Shown: positions 41,843 through 51,703, counted from the stretch's first letter. The stretch is DNA of 64,000 nucleotides from JASFHF01 sp050123335 (GCA_050123335.1 JASFHH010000005.1:1-64000); one strand, 5' to 3'. Made by a program: numbers and translations. Notes: generated from the letters alone by a model not told the origin.

Positions 41843-41917
41843 AGGTTTTGGTATAAAAATTTTGCCACAAACGCTCTTGCTACCACATGTGAGTGAGAGT
41901 ATTATATGCTTAAATTA

Positions 41918-42016
41918 TTGTGCCCCCGTTTTCGGGGATGACCCGAAGAGTTTTGCTTCTCCCCCTATAAGAACCCCCATCGAAAAAAATATTTTGCACT
42001 GCGTGCAAAATTAGAA
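41918..42016. repeat. Multi-hairpin block beside tRNA-Val
   Basis: It contains CCCCG-TTTT-CGGGG (41922-41936), a CTCCCC...CCCCATCG segment like that inside surA, and ATTTTGCAC-TGC-GTGCAAAAT (41991-42011). It appears to be a relative of the multi-hairpin elements in surA and dinD. It could also serve as a terminator for the 40862 gene. Confidence 0.55.
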
Positions 42017-42023
42017 TATTAAA

Positions 42024-42095
42024 TAGGCGATAGTGGTTTCGAACCACTGACCTCTGCCGTGTGAAGGCAGCGCTCTACCTCTGAGCTAATCGCCC
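42024..42095 (-). tRNA. tRNA-Val (CAC)
   Basis: The 72-nt cloverleaf on the minus strand has acceptor GGGCGAT/ATCGCCT, D-arm GCTC/GAGC, anticodon stem CTGCC/GGCAG with loop TTCACAC (anticodon CAC), and T-arm AGTGG/CCACT with TTCGAAA. The CCA is not encoded. Confidence 0.93.
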
Positions 42096-42108
42096 AATGC
42101 GAAGTATT

Positions 42109-43215
42109 CTACGATAAAAAATCACCTAATTCTAGTTGTTGATTTAGTTCTTCAGGTTGAAATCGCACTCCAATACCGATCAGTCTTACTGGCTGTTGCT
42201 GGCGGTTTATGCCTTCAATTAATAATTGTTCATATGTTTTTAAATTCGTATTTGTGGAAATACATTCAACGGTTGTTTGGGTAAAATCATGGAATTTTAT
42301 TTTAATGAATTGATTTTTGATTTTTAAGTTAGGATCTAAGCGGCGAGTTAATCTGGTAATTAATTTTGGTAATTGTGCTAGGCATTCAGCTTTTGTAGAT
42401 AAATCTTTTGTAAAAGTTTCTTCAACACTGAGTGATTTGCGGGCGCGGTTTGGTTGAACTTCGCGATGATCGATGCCGCGGCAAAGTTCGTATAATTTTG
42501 CTCCAAAATTACCGAAATGTTTTATTAAATCTGCTAAAGATAATTTTTGTAAATCAGCGCAAGTTTTGATATTCATAGTTGCAAATTTTTTTGCAGTGAC
42601 TTTGCCAATGCCAAATATTTTTTCTATTGGTAACGTTCGCATAAAATTTGCAACTTCATTTGGAATAATTACAAATTGGCCGTTTGGTTTGTTCCAATCG
42701 CTTGCAATTTTAGCTAGGAGTTTATTAGGTGCGATACCGGCGGATGCAGTAAGTTTTAGTTGCCAATTAATTTTATCGCGAATACTTTTGGCAATCATAG
42801 TAGCGCTGCCGCAATAATGTTTGCAGTTGGTTACATCTAAATATGCTTCGTCGAGGGATAAAGGTTCCACTAGATCAGTAAAGGTTAAAAAGATTTCGTG
42901 AATAATTTTAGATGCTTCACGGTATTTTGACATATTTACTGGTAATAAAATTAGTTTTGGACATGCACGTAATGCACGAGCGGTTGCCATAGCAGAATGT
43001 ACTCCAAATTTTCTGGCGATATAATTGCAAGAACAAATTACTCCACGCTCATCAGGATTACCTCCGACTGCAATAGGTTTATTTTTTAATTTTGGGTTGT
43101 CGCGTATTTCAATGGCTGCGTAGAAGCAGTCCATGTCAACATGAATTATTTTTTTACCAGCAGAACTTACGCGAAAAGCGATCTGCTTTGTTAAAAGCTC
43201 GCTCAAGTCAGTCAT
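42109..43215 (-). CDS. dinB: DNA polymerase IV
   Basis: The 368-residue Y-family polymerase has both metal-binding motifs: HVDMDCFYAAIE and LSLDEAYLDV. It also has ACPKLILLPVNMSKYREAS and the helix-hairpin-helix GIGKVTAKKF. It performs error-prone translesion synthesis. E. coli DinB has 351 residues. The C-terminus EELNQQLELGDFLS could contact the beta clamp. It is four bases downstream of the nitroreductase gene. Confidence 0.97.
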   Translation of the reverse strand: MTDLSELLTKQIAFRVSSAGKKIIHVDMDCFYAAIEIRDNPKLKNKPIAVGGNPDERGVICSCNYIARKFGVHSAMATARALRACPKLILLPVNMSKYREASKIIHEIFLTFTDLVEPLSLDEAYLDVTNCKHYCGSATMIAKSIRDKINWQLKLTASAGIAPNKLLAKIASDWNKPNGQFVIIPNEVANFMRTLPIEKIFGIGKVTAKKFATMNIKTCADLQKLSLADLIKHFGNFGAKLYELCRGIDHREVQPNRARKSLSVEETFTKDLSTKAECLAQLPKLITRLTRRLDPNLKIKNQFIKIKFHDFTQTTVECISTNTNLKTYEQLLIEGINRQQQPVRLIGIGVRFQPEELNQQLELGDFLS

Positions 43216-43218
43216 TTA

Positions 43219-43788
43219 TTATTTATAAACTCCTTCCTTTCGCTCGCTTTTGCCTCGCATCTCATCTTTTCGCGTAAGTCCTAACCAATTATTATAATGA
43301 ATTCTATCTGGCATAACGCATTTTTTTTCTTTTTGTACAATATCAGAATAACCAACAGGGATTACGCAAAATGGCATAATATTTTTTGGTATTTTTAGCA
43401 AAGATCTAATTGCTTCTGCTCTTTCTTCGTTGGGATAAATTCCACACCAGACACTGCCCAAACCTAAAGCTCGAGCAGCTAACAAAATATTTTGGCTAGC
43501 AGCCGCCAGGTCAAGCGGCCAAAAATTTTTGTGTCCTGATTCTGGGTCAGCACAAGGGACTATCACCAAATTAGCAGAAGCACTTGCTTGTGCGTGTGGG
43601 TGCGCTGTGGGGATTTGTGCCAATAGATTTTTATCTCTTATTACGATAAAATGCCATGGTTGTTTGCCAACTGCGGATGGCGCGCTCATTGCAGCTTTAA
43701 GTAATTGATTTACGATGTCATCATCAACGTGTTTATCAGTAAACTGACGCACACTGCGTCGAGTAAAAATTGCTTCTAATGTATCCAT
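43219..43788 (-). CDS. Nitroreductase-family FMN oxidoreductase
   Basis: The 189-residue protein has the FMN-binding RRSVRQF start, SAPSAVGKQPWHFIVI, LAAASQNILLAARALGLGSVWCGIYP and an IPVGY end. Such enzymes reduce nitro compounds or quinones; a specific substrate cannot be assigned. The C-terminal 20 residues are charged and beyond the usual end. Confidence 0.92.
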   Translation of the reverse strand: MDTLEAIFTRRSVRQFTDKHVDDDIVNQLLKAAMSAPSAVGKQPWHFIVIRDKNLLAQIPTAHPHAQASASANLVIVPCADPESGHKNFWPLDLAAASQNILLAARALGLGSVWCGIYPNEERAEAIRSLLKIPKNIMPFCVIPVGYSDIVQKEKKCVMPDRIHYNNWLGLTRKDEMRGKSERKEGVYK

Positions 43789-43901
43789 ATTTTTTCTCCT
43801 GTGAAACTTAATATATTAATACCATAAAGATGTTGTTTCGGTAAGTTTTTATTACGGAATTTGCTTAAATCTGATACACTGCAAAATTTGTATATATAAC
43901 A

Positions 43902-44101
43902 GTACTTACGAGATATTTTGCATTTAGCGCATCGAGCGATGGTTGTTTGCAAACTTTTGAGGGGCAGGATGCCACGAACAAAGCAACACATGGATGTGCT
44001 GGCTAATTTTCCCAACTAACTTGGGAAAATTAGCCAGGAGCGCGTTTGCAAACAACCCTCCGAGTGTGCGCTTGTCAGTTCGTAAAATATCTCGTAAGTA
44101 C
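43902..44101. repeat. 200-bp MITE-like element
   Basis: Perfect 18-bp terminal inverted repeats GTACTTACGAGATATTTT (43902-43919 and 44084-44101) enclose two further matching arms: GGTTGTTTGCAAAC (43941-43954 and 44044-44057) and a central perfect hairpin TGGCTAATTTTCCCAA (44000-44015/44021-44036). No ORF is present. It ends 23 bp before lptD and so replaced or carries the lptD promoter region. Confidence 0.85.
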
Positions 44102-44124
44102 CGTAAATTAAAAAGTGTGATATT

Positions 44125-46644
44125 GTGCGATTAAAATATTTAAAAACATTATTGTTGCTTATTATGCTTAGCCCAATCGCTTGGGGTTCTGTTAATACAA
44201 TTTGTCAGCGGCAGGCATTCATTGCAAAACAACTGGGTTGGATCACACAGAAAAATGCATGCAATCTTTGTAATGGTTATTTTCGAGAATTACCAATTAT
44301 TTATCTACCCAATCCGCGAGTTAAATCACAAACCGATAATTATAATATTCATGCTGATCATGTGATTATTCCGTTAAAACATGGTCCGTATGTTTTTAAA
44401 CATAATGTAACTATTACCCAAATTGATCGGCAACTTATTGCAGATAAAGCTTATGCTTATCGTGATAAAAACACCGGCAAAGTAGCATTAATTAAAACTA
44501 CAGGGAATGTTCGTTTGCGTGCACCAAGTAAATTAATTATCGCTAAGTCAGCCAGTTATAATGTAAAAACCAAAAAAATTCTTTTGCATGATGCGCATTA
44601 TCGTCTTGCACGCGGCAATACCAGTGTGCTTACAGTTAAAAACCCAAAGACAGGAAAAACTGAAAAACATGTTTATCAATTAAGTGCACACGGTTCAGCA
44701 AAACAAGTTCAGCATACAGATGACAAAATTACCGTTTTAAAAAATGCAACTTATTCTACTTGTCAGCCAAATCGTTGTGAAGTTTGGGTTATTGAAGGTA
44801 GCACGATTAAATTAAACTCAAATACAGGTAGAGGGGAATCGTGGAATACCAGATTATATGTTCAGGGTTTGCCAATTTTATATTTACCTTATTTTAATTT
44901 TCCAATTAATCATAAACGGCATACGGGATTTTTATTTCCAAAGATTGGTATTTCTTCGTCACGAGGGTTTTCAATTGCTACGCCATTTTATTGGAATATT
45001 GCACCCAATTATGATGCTACGATTACGCCAAATTATATGCAAAAACGCGGTGTGCTTTTACAAGGTGTTTTTCGTTATTTGATCCCTCACAGCAACGGGC
45101 GAGTTGGGTTTGGTTATTTGCCGAATGATCGGAAGTTTAAACGATTTAAAAGGAATAATCCGGGCGCAACAGGAAGTGATGATCGCAAAAAGTTTTTCTT
45201 TAAGAACTTAACAAAATTTAATCAAAATTTATCTGCAATGGTTGATTACAATAAAGTTAGTGACGATTATTATCTTCACGATTTAGGCAGTAGTTTAATT
45301 AACAATAGTGAGAATCAATTATTACGCCAGGCACGAATTAAATATACTAATGATATTTGGAGCTTTTTGGGAAATTTGCAGTCGTATCAAACATTGCACC
45401 CAGTTGATCAAGCTGATATTAGCAATCAGTATGCGCGTTTACCACAATTACAAATAGGTGCTAATTTTCCCGCTAATCCTAATGCGTTACATTTTGGTTT
45501 TAATGGCGAATGGACTCGTTTTACTTTTAAGCAAAATCCATATCCTGATACTACGCACATTTTAGGTGTTAGTACGCGTACCAGTTTAAGACCGTATGTT
45601 AGTTTACCGCTGAATTGGCTGTTTGCTTATATAACGCCGCGTGCGCAATTACAATTCACTTCTTATCAGTTACAAAAACCGCAGTTTGGTTTCACTAAAT
45701 CTCCTAGTGTAGCGATACCAATTCTTGACGTAAAAGGCGGAATGTATTTTGATCGTATTGCGCATTTGTTTAGGCACGATTATCAACAGACTTTAGAACC
45801 AACAGTATATTATCTTTATGTGCCATATCATAATCAAAACGATATCCCATATTTTGATACTAGTACTCAAACATTTGATTATAATTTTATGTTTTTGGAT
45901 AATCGTTTTAGTGGGATTGACCGTATTGGAGATGCTAATCAAGTAACTTTAGGTGTTACTACCCGTTTTCTTGATCAGGATACCGGTGATGAAAAAGCAT
46001 CAGCAAGTATCGGCAGAATTTATTACTTCAAGAAAAGAAGGGTGCGGCTTTGCTACAGTAATAATTGCCCGGAAAGTGTAGATGATCAGTATCATGCTTC
46101 GCCGATCACTGCTATGGCTACTTATAATTTTGATCCCAGATGGAGTATTGATGGCAAAGCCACTTGGAGTAATGTTAATAAATCTCTTAATAATCGTGAT
46201 ATTGGTTTGCGTTATCGCCCAGATGCAGATCATATTTTTAATGTAGATTACAATTACATAAGACAAGGAGATGAAACTCCGGGATTGCCGGTTAATGATC
46301 CAGGGAATGATTTAAAGCAAACTAATGTTGCCGGTTACTGGAAGATTAGTCAGCATTGGGGTATCATGGGTCGTTGGAATTATAATTGGAGCCATAAAAG
46401 TAGTCAGGCATTTTTATATGGATTTTCCTATGATAGTTGTTGTTGGGCGATAAAATTTGTGGTTGCACGTACTTTTAGTTCATTGGGTCCAGCGCCAGAT
46501 TATCAAAGAAGATATGATAATGGTTTTTATGTAGAAGTTGCTTTGAAAGGTTTGGGAACTTTTGCTAATACTGGTACGGGAGACTTTTTGGCGCAATCAA
46601 TTTCTGGTTATCATGATGTGTTTGAGCGGGAGAGTAGATTATGA
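44125..46644 (+). CDS. lptD: LPS-assembly protein LptD
   Basis: LptD is the outer-membrane barrel that inserts lipopolysaccharide with LptE. The 839-residue protein has a signal peptide (LKTLLLLIMLSPIAWG), an N-terminal OstA-like jellyroll (about 70-190) and a C-terminal barrel. Cysteines near the N-terminus (C27, C46, C49) and the pair in DSCCWAIKFVVAR match the disulfide-forming positions. The start is GTG with no clear Shine-Dalgarno, 23 bp after the MITE. It overlaps surA by four bases, the normal gene order. Confidence 0.96.
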   Translation: MRLKYLKTLLLLIMLSPIAWGSVNTICQRQAFIAKQLGWITQKNACNLCNGYFRELPIIYLPNPRVKSQTDNYNIHADHVIIPLKHGPYVFKHNVTITQIDRQLIADKAYAYRDKNTGKVALIKTTGNVRLRAPSKLIIAKSASYNVKTKKILLHDAHYRLARGNTSVLTVKNPKTGKTEKHVYQLSAHGSAKQVQHTDDKITVLKNATYSTCQPNRCEVWVIEGSTIKLNSNTGRGESWNTRLYVQGLPILYLPYFNFPINHKRHTGFLFPKIGISSSRGFSIATPFYWNIAPNYDATITPNYMQKRGVLLQGVFRYLIPHSNGRVGFGYLPNDRKFKRFKRNNPGATGSDDRKKFFFKNLTKFNQNLSAMVDYNKVSDDYYLHDLGSSLINNSENQLLRQARIKYTNDIWSFLGNLQSYQTLHPVDQADISNQYARLPQLQIGANFPANPNALHFGFNGEWTRFTFKQNPYPDTTHILGVSTRTSLRPYVSLPLNWLFAYITPRAQLQFTSYQLQKPQFGFTKSPSVAIPILDVKGGMYFDRIAHLFRHDYQQTLEPTVYYLYVPYHNQNDIPYFDTSTQTFDYNFMFLDNRFSGIDRIGDANQVTLGVTTRFLDQDTGDEKASASIGRIYYFKKRRVRLCYSNNCPESVDDQYHASPITAMATYNFDPRWSIDGKATWSNVNKSLNNRDIGLRYRPDADHIFNVDYNYIRQGDETPGLPVNDPGNDLKQTNVAGYWKISQHWGIMGRWNYNWSHKSSQAFLYGFSYDSCCWAIKFVVARTFSSLGPAPDYQRRYDNGFYVEVALKGLGTFANTGTGDFLAQSISGYHDVFERESRL

Positions 46645-47801
46645 ATAAAAAAGTTACCACAAGTTTCGCGAATTGCGAAACTTGTTCCTTGAATTTATCG
46701 CCGGCGCGAAGTAAATTCGCGCACGGCGATCCAAGGGGAGAACCCCTGTTCTCCCCTTGGAAATCCCCATCGGGTAAGGTGTTTCGCACAAGTGCGAAAT
46801 TAGTAATTATAATGTTTTTATTATTGTGTTGTTCTTTAGTGATGACAAATGCATTTGCAGTTGGCGTAGCATCGTCGCCTGTTCCACTTGATCGCATTGC
46901 TGCTATAGTTAATAATGATGTAATTACTGAATCACAGCTCGATCATCAAATTGCAATTACAAAAAATGAAATTCGGCAAGCGAATATGCAATTGCCGCCC
47001 GAAAATGTATTACGCAAACAAGTGTTGCAGCAATTAATTGATCAGCAATTGCAATTGCAGTTAGCTGAGAGTTCGGGTATTAACGTTAGTGATGCAGAAT
47101 TAAATTTAGGGTTGCAGCGAATTGCAAAACAGCGGAACATAAGTGTGCATCAGCTTTATCAACAGGTGCAAAAAGTTGGTTACACAATTAAAGAATTTCG
47201 GCAAGAGGCGCGTAATCAAGTTAAAATTGAAAAATTGCAGCAACGAAATATTATTTCCCGGATTAGAGTTACCCCACAAGAAGTAAATGATTTTTTACTT
47301 ACGATGAAGCGCAGTGGACAATCAGTATCACGAGAATATCATTTACGTGATATACTTATTCCATTAGCTGATGCTCCATCACCAGCACAAATTGCAGAAG
47401 CCGAAAAACAGGCAAAAAATATTATGCAGCAGCTTAAGCATGGCGCTAATTTTCAGCAATTAGCAATAGCAAAATCAAGCGGTAGCAAAGCACTGCAAGG
47501 AGGCGATCTTGGATGGCGTAAATTAGCTGAATTGCCGGCAGTTTTTGCCGACAAGGTAAAGAAAATGAAAATTGGTGATGTGGCTGGCCCAATTCGTGCT
47601 TCCAATGGAGTGCATATAATAAAATTATTAAGTACACGTGGGCCGCAATCTTCACAGCAAGTTAACAAAAAAGAGATTCAGCAAATGATTTTTCAGCGGA
47701 AAGCTGAAGAAGAGCTGCAGCAGTTTATTAATACTTTGCGAAGTCAGGTATATGTTAAAAGATTTCCTGCAAAACAGGAAGCTGTAGAAACCAGCGATTA
47801 A
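46641..47801 (+). CDS. surA: Periplasmic chaperone/peptidyl-prolyl isomerase SurA with in-frame insertion
   Basis: SurA escorts outer-membrane proteins, including LptD. The 386-residue frame has the N-terminal chaperone domain (LDRIAAIVNNDVITESQLDHQ) and one clear parvulin domain with EYHLRDILIPL, GGDLGWRKLAELP and ASNGVHIIKLL. The signal peptide (LVIIMFLLLCCSLVMTNAFA) does not begin until residue about 54, because a 141-bp four-hairpin element (46659-46799) is inserted in frame after MNKKVT. Either the extended leader works or translation starts at ATG 46812. E. coli SurA has two parvulin domains; here the second is absent. Confidence 0.93.
   Translation: MNKKVTTSFANCETCSLNLSPARSKFAHGDPRGEPLFSPWKSPSGKVFRTSAKLVIIMFLLLCCSLVMTNAFAVGVASSPVPLDRIAAIVNNDVITESQLDHQIAITKNEIRQANMQLPPENVLRKQVLQQLIDQQLQLQLAESSGINVSDAELNLGLQRIAKQRNISVHQLYQQVQKVGYTIKEFRQEARNQVKIEKLQQRNIISRIRVTPQEVNDFLLTMKRSGQSVSREYHLRDILIPLADAPSPAQIAEAEKQAKNIMQQLKHGANFQQLAIAKSSGSKALQGGDLGWRKLAELPAVFADKVKKMKIGDVAGPIRASNGVHIIKLLSTRGPQSSQQVNKKEIQQMIFQRKAEEELQQFINTLRSQVYVKRFPAKQEAVETSD
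46659..46799. repeat. Four-hairpin element inserted in frame in surA
   Basis: The hairpins are ACAAGTTTCGC (46659-46685), an imperfect ATCGCCGGCGCGAA arm (46697-46730), CCAAGGGGAGAA (46731-46760) and TTTCGCAC (46782-46799). The length is exactly 47 codons with no stop. It resembles in concept the Rickettsia palindromic elements that lie inside genes. Confidence 0.85.
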
Positions 47802-47879
47802 GAATCGAATTTATTTTTGTAAAAATCGCTTGACGCAAAGGCTGCTAATCGGTTTAATGCGTGATAGTTTTTGTTTTAT

Positions 47880-47952
<73 letters not shown>

Positions 47953-47995
47953 TATTATTTTTCAAGGTCTATACCCGGATCATGGGTTACGTTTT

Positions 47996-48060
47996 ATACC
48001 GAAGACATAGGTAATACTCTTGGACCAAAAGCCTAATAGTGTAACCTATGTCTCCGGCAT
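47996..48060. repeat. Inverted-repeat remnant after tRNA-Phe
   Basis: ATACCGAAGACATAGGTAA and, 30 bp on, its imperfect complement (GTAACCTATGTCTCCGGCAT) resemble the ends of an insertion sequence. Further on, the motif GTGTGTAATT...GGTGTAATTG near 48130-48157 recurs at 54925-54952. No gene is seen in 47953-48261. Confidence 0.5.
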
Positions 48061-48261
48061 ATTCTGTTATCTATGTGTCAGGTAGCGCACAAGGCTTTAA
48101 GCGATTTTTCAGTTTTCCAAATTTAGTGTTGTGTGTAATTCTGGTGTAATTGTGCAGAAAAAATTGTGATTTTTATTAGTTGATTTTATTATTCGTTGGA
48201 AGCGTATAGTTTTTCTAATATATCCATTGCTGACTGAATATGCTCACCGTTTTGATGATTG

Positions 48262-48293
48262 TAGTGATTATGTAAAGCTTTACATAATCACTA
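48262..48293. repeat. 32-bp perfect palindrome
   Basis: The arm TAGTGATTATGTAAAG is exactly mirrored with no loop. It lies in a region where a longer open frame could be drawn, but such symmetry argues against coding there. Confidence 0.8.
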
Positions 48294-48385
48294 TTTGTTA
48301 TGACTATCTGCTTAATTATATTAATACTTATCTTATAATCTGCTTTATTCTACATACTTTAAAAGAACGTAAAAATAAGCTTAAA

Positions 48386-48553
48386 ATGCAAGCTGATATA
48401 AATTTACTGCAGCAAAAAATTAAGGAAATCAATATTGCAAAAGAGTTTGCTGATGCTAAAAAAAGAACAGTTGAAAATAAAATAGATGTTTTAGAAAAAC
48501 AGATTGCTAAGTTAAAGCAACAATTAAAAAATTGCGCGGTCTTTATTTCGTAA
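48386..48553 (+). CDS. Possible small coiled-coil protein
   Basis: The 55-residue frame encodes a heptad-like helix (DINLLQQKIKEINIAKEF, KIDVLEKQIAKLKQQL). No good Shine-Dalgarno is present. The upstream part of the frame (from 48227) crosses the perfect palindrome, so this is an uncertain gene. Confidence 0.35.
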   Translation: MQADINLLQQKIKEINIAKEFADAKKRTVENKIDVLEKQIAKLKQQLKNCAVFIS

Positions 48554-48760
48554 AATAAAGGTGGTGAGAACAATCCGAACCATGATTTTTTTCATTTTTG
48601 AGATTTATTGTGGGAATTTCTTACGTTATCATCGAATGGAAATAATAAAGTTGATCCTAAAGTTTTAACTCTATCAAAACTGGTAGATTCAATCACGTTT
48701 CGTAAAATGATGTACAAAACTATAACTAATAGTTAAAACTAGTATCGATGAGAAAAATTA

Positions 48761-49963
48761 TTATAATGGCTTTATTTTGCTAGTTTTACAACTATGTAGT
48801 TCAATATCACGTAACAATTTTTTATGTAAGCTCGCTAGCAACCCTATATAATCTTTTTGAAACAACTCACTTAAAATCCAATATTTTTTATAGTTCAGAA
48901 TTTTGTAAGTATCATTGTTTGAATTTAATAATAATGTTAGAAATCTTTCGGCAGATAATATATCTTTTTTTCTTATTTTAAATGCTATAGAAGCAAAGAT
49001 AAGTGATTGAACTCTCCCAAAGTTTTTATAGAATCTTTTGCTTAAAAATAATTTTGTATACCAATTTCTCGTAAAGTTCCCATTATTTTTTATGCGAAGT
49101 GAAAATGATGTAAAGTTTTGTTCTTTCATCTCATTAAACACATTTCTTATTTCATAAGTTTTTTCTATACTAGAATATAATTTCTTTCCCATGTAAAAAT
49201 TATCAAAACAATACTTATTGTTAGGGTTAAAATTATTTTTTGTCTTTTTATTATAGTGTATGACTTCTTGGTGATTTCCGTAAAATTCTGGGATAAAAGT
49301 GGCTATATACAAAAATAAATCGGTAGGCAATGACCCATTTAATAAAAGCGCGACACTAACAACATATTTAAACATTTCTTTTTTAAAGTTTTGGGTTGTT
49401 TTAAGAAAGCTTAATTCATTTATAATATTTTTTAATTTTCTATCATATTTATTTAATTTAGTTAAAAATGTAACATTACTTCTATGACAAATATTGTTGT
49501 CTTTAATAAGTTTATGTAGTTGCTTTGCTGAATATAACAATCTACTTGGATTAATTGAATAAAATCTTACATTATATGGTAATTTATTATAATAAAGTAA
49601 GCTGTAATCACATTGATGTGTTGTAATTTCAACAGTGGTGCTGATATTGCCAACTTTTTTTACTACTTTTGTTCCATCTTTATATTCTTTTATGCATTCT
49701 GAAAAATTGTTATCTATCATTTCATTGTTGATTGATAAAAAAGGCATTAATCTATCTAATTCAAAGACTTTACACGTATATATAACTGGTGGGTGTGTGG
49801 TTACCGTATTATATGAAGGTATAAAAGTAATGGTTTTGGATACGCCAAAAATCATTTTATGTTTTTTACATGTATGTAAAATTTCATCCCATATTAGCAT
49901 ATATTCTTCTTTAATTTTTTCATATTTCTTAATTTCTTTTTTTTGTTTCAAATGGAATAACAT
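48761..49963 (-). CDS. Orphan protein with F-box-like motif
   Basis: This 400-residue, Lys/Asn/Phe-rich protein is of no recognised family. Around residues 212-226, LPTDLFLYIATFIP resembles the F-box core (LPxELxxxIxxxL), used by Legionella and plant-pathogen effectors to recruit host ubiquitin ligases. A GGAGATATATT site precedes the ATG. Its low GC and lack of homologues fit an acquired effector, but no PmrA-type promoter was seen upstream. Confidence 0.75.
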   Translation of the reverse strand: MLFHLKQKKEIKKYEKIKEEYMLIWDEILHTCKKHKMIFGVSKTITFIPSYNTVTTHPPVIYTCKVFELDRLMPFLSINNEMIDNNFSECIKEYKDGTKVVKKVGNISTTVEITTHQCDYSLLYYNKLPYNVRFYSINPSRLLYSAKQLHKLIKDNNICHRSNVTFLTKLNKYDRKLKNIINELSFLKTTQNFKKEMFKYVVSVALLLNGSLPTDLFLYIATFIPEFYGNHQEVIHYNKKTKNNFNPNNKYCFDNFYMGKKLYSSIEKTYEIRNVFNEMKEQNFTSFSLRIKNNGNFTRNWYTKLFLSKRFYKNFGRVQSLIFASIAFKIRKKDILSAERFLTLLLNSNNDTYKILNYKKYWILSELFQKDYIGLLASLHKKLLRDIELHSCKTSKIKPL

Positions 49964-50236
49964 ATAATATATCTCCTAATTGTTATCTTTTTAAGAAATC
50001 TTGATTCATTGGTTGCGTATTATAATAAAAACAAGTTGGTATTTCTATCTCTCAAATTAAACTATTTATTTGGCATTACAACATTTTTTCATATCATTAG
50101 GTCATAATTAAATTATAATAATGGATTATAAGGTTTATGCAAGTGTTTACTTTATGATTGTTTACTTTATAATCGCAATATAAATTGCTTATATTGTTTC
50201 GCCAATTATCGAAATGCTAATAGTATGGATTGAGTT

Positions 50237-51643
50237 ATGTATAAAGAAAAACCAAATTTTTTTGTATTGTTTGCATCGGCCATCGCCATTTTTGTTATAT
50301 CAATGGATATTGCAAATGCAAATATTAGTACGCCTTTTATAGCGGATTCATTTCACTTAACAATAAATTGTGCTTCGCTTGTTTTACTAACCTATTATTT
50401 GGCATTAACCAGCTTACTTTTGCCGTTTGGCAGATTAAGTGATTTAAAAGGAACAATGAAAGTACTTAAAATAGGGTTTGTAATTTTTATTTTTGGATCT
50501 TTTTTTTCCGGGTTATCTACAAATATATGGTTGCTAGGAGTTTTTAGATTTTGTCAGGGGATTGGTGGAGCAATGTTGTTGACAACCTATGGGGCTACGG
50601 TTACAAAGTACTTGCCGTCTTATTTTACAGGCAGAGCATTTGGAGTTATTACGATTTTTGCTGGCGCCGGTTTTGCTTTCGGTTTTTTGCTAGGAGGCCT
50701 TCTTATAAGATACTATTCATGGAGATTGGGATTTCTGATTAATATTCCTTTCTGTGTTATCGGGCTATTTCTTCTTAAAGAATACTTTGTCGATATTAGG
50801 GAGATAAGCCAGCAAAATGCCATGAAAAAATTTGATGTAATAGGTAGCGTATTGATTTCAATTGTTTTCTTTTTGTTAGCTTATTTACTAAATCAATTTA
50901 ATAATATATTAGTACTATATATTTTTGCAATTATTGTTGTTGGTATTATTTGTTTTATATTTTTTGTTTATAGAGTAAAAAATTGTCCTAATCCACTTAT
51001 AGATATTAATCTTATTAAAGATTCTGCATTACTATTTGCTTTTATTAGTGTTGCTATTGTTAATATGGTATTTGATGGTTTTAATTTTATTGTGCCATTT
51101 TATTTAAAAATGATAAAACAACTTCCTGCAGCAGAGATAGGTATTATTTTAACAATTTTACCAATTACTTCTTTATTTGCTGGGTTTGGAATTGGATATT
51201 GCATAGATAAATGTGGTGCGCAAAGAAATATCATTTTCTCTACAGTAATGTTGGTTTTATCCTCAATGTTGTTTTTTTGTTTTCAACAATATACTTCATT
51301 GATTTATATAATTATTTCTTTGATAGTATTAGGTGTGGTTATTGCTATTTTTTTTACAGCAAACATTACATTTATTATGGGTCATGCTAACTCAGAAAAT
51401 GCTGGTATGGTAGCATCAATAAAAGCTGTGGTTTCATATTTTGGGGGATTTGTTAGTATTGCAATATTCGCGCAAATATTATCTGGTAATTATATTATTA
51501 AATCAGAAGCTATTCATAAAGTTTCTGCCCAATACAATTTGATGATGCATTTTAGATATGCTTGTTTGTTTAGTGTGGTATTATCAGTGATTGTGTGCTT
51601 TTTATCTTTTTTTTCTAAACAAAGAAAATGCCAAAATAGTTAA
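50237..51643 (+). CDS. MFS drug-type transporter (DHA2-like)
   Basis: The 468-residue protein has about 14 hydrophobic helices, as in the DHA2 (14-TMS) efflux family. Motif A is GRLSDLKGTMKVL after helix 2, and the antiporter-type helix reads RFCQGIGGAMLLTTYGATV. Proton-driven export of small molecules is likely; the substrate is unknown. It is flanked by orphan genes and may be transferred DNA. Confidence 0.92.
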   Translation: MYKEKPNFFVLFASAIAIFVISMDIANANISTPFIADSFHLTINCASLVLLTYYLALTSLLLPFGRLSDLKGTMKVLKIGFVIFIFGSFFSGLSTNIWLLGVFRFCQGIGGAMLLTTYGATVTKYLPSYFTGRAFGVITIFAGAGFAFGFLLGGLLIRYYSWRLGFLINIPFCVIGLFLLKEYFVDIREISQQNAMKKFDVIGSVLISIVFFLLAYLLNQFNNILVLYIFAIIVVGIICFIFFVYRVKNCPNPLIDINLIKDSALLFAFISVAIVNMVFDGFNFIVPFYLKMIKQLPAAEIGIILTILPITSLFAGFGIGYCIDKCGAQRNIIFSTVMLVLSSMLFFCFQQYTSLIYIIISLIVLGVVIAIFFTANITFIMGHANSENAGMVASIKAVVSYFGGFVSIAIFAQILSGNYIIKSEAIHKVSAQYNLMMHFRYACLFSVVLSVIVCFLSFFSKQRKCQNS

Positions 51644-51703
51644 TTGGCTATATAACATTTGGGTTGCTTTGATTAATAATTTTTTGTGTTATTATATGTT
51701 TTT

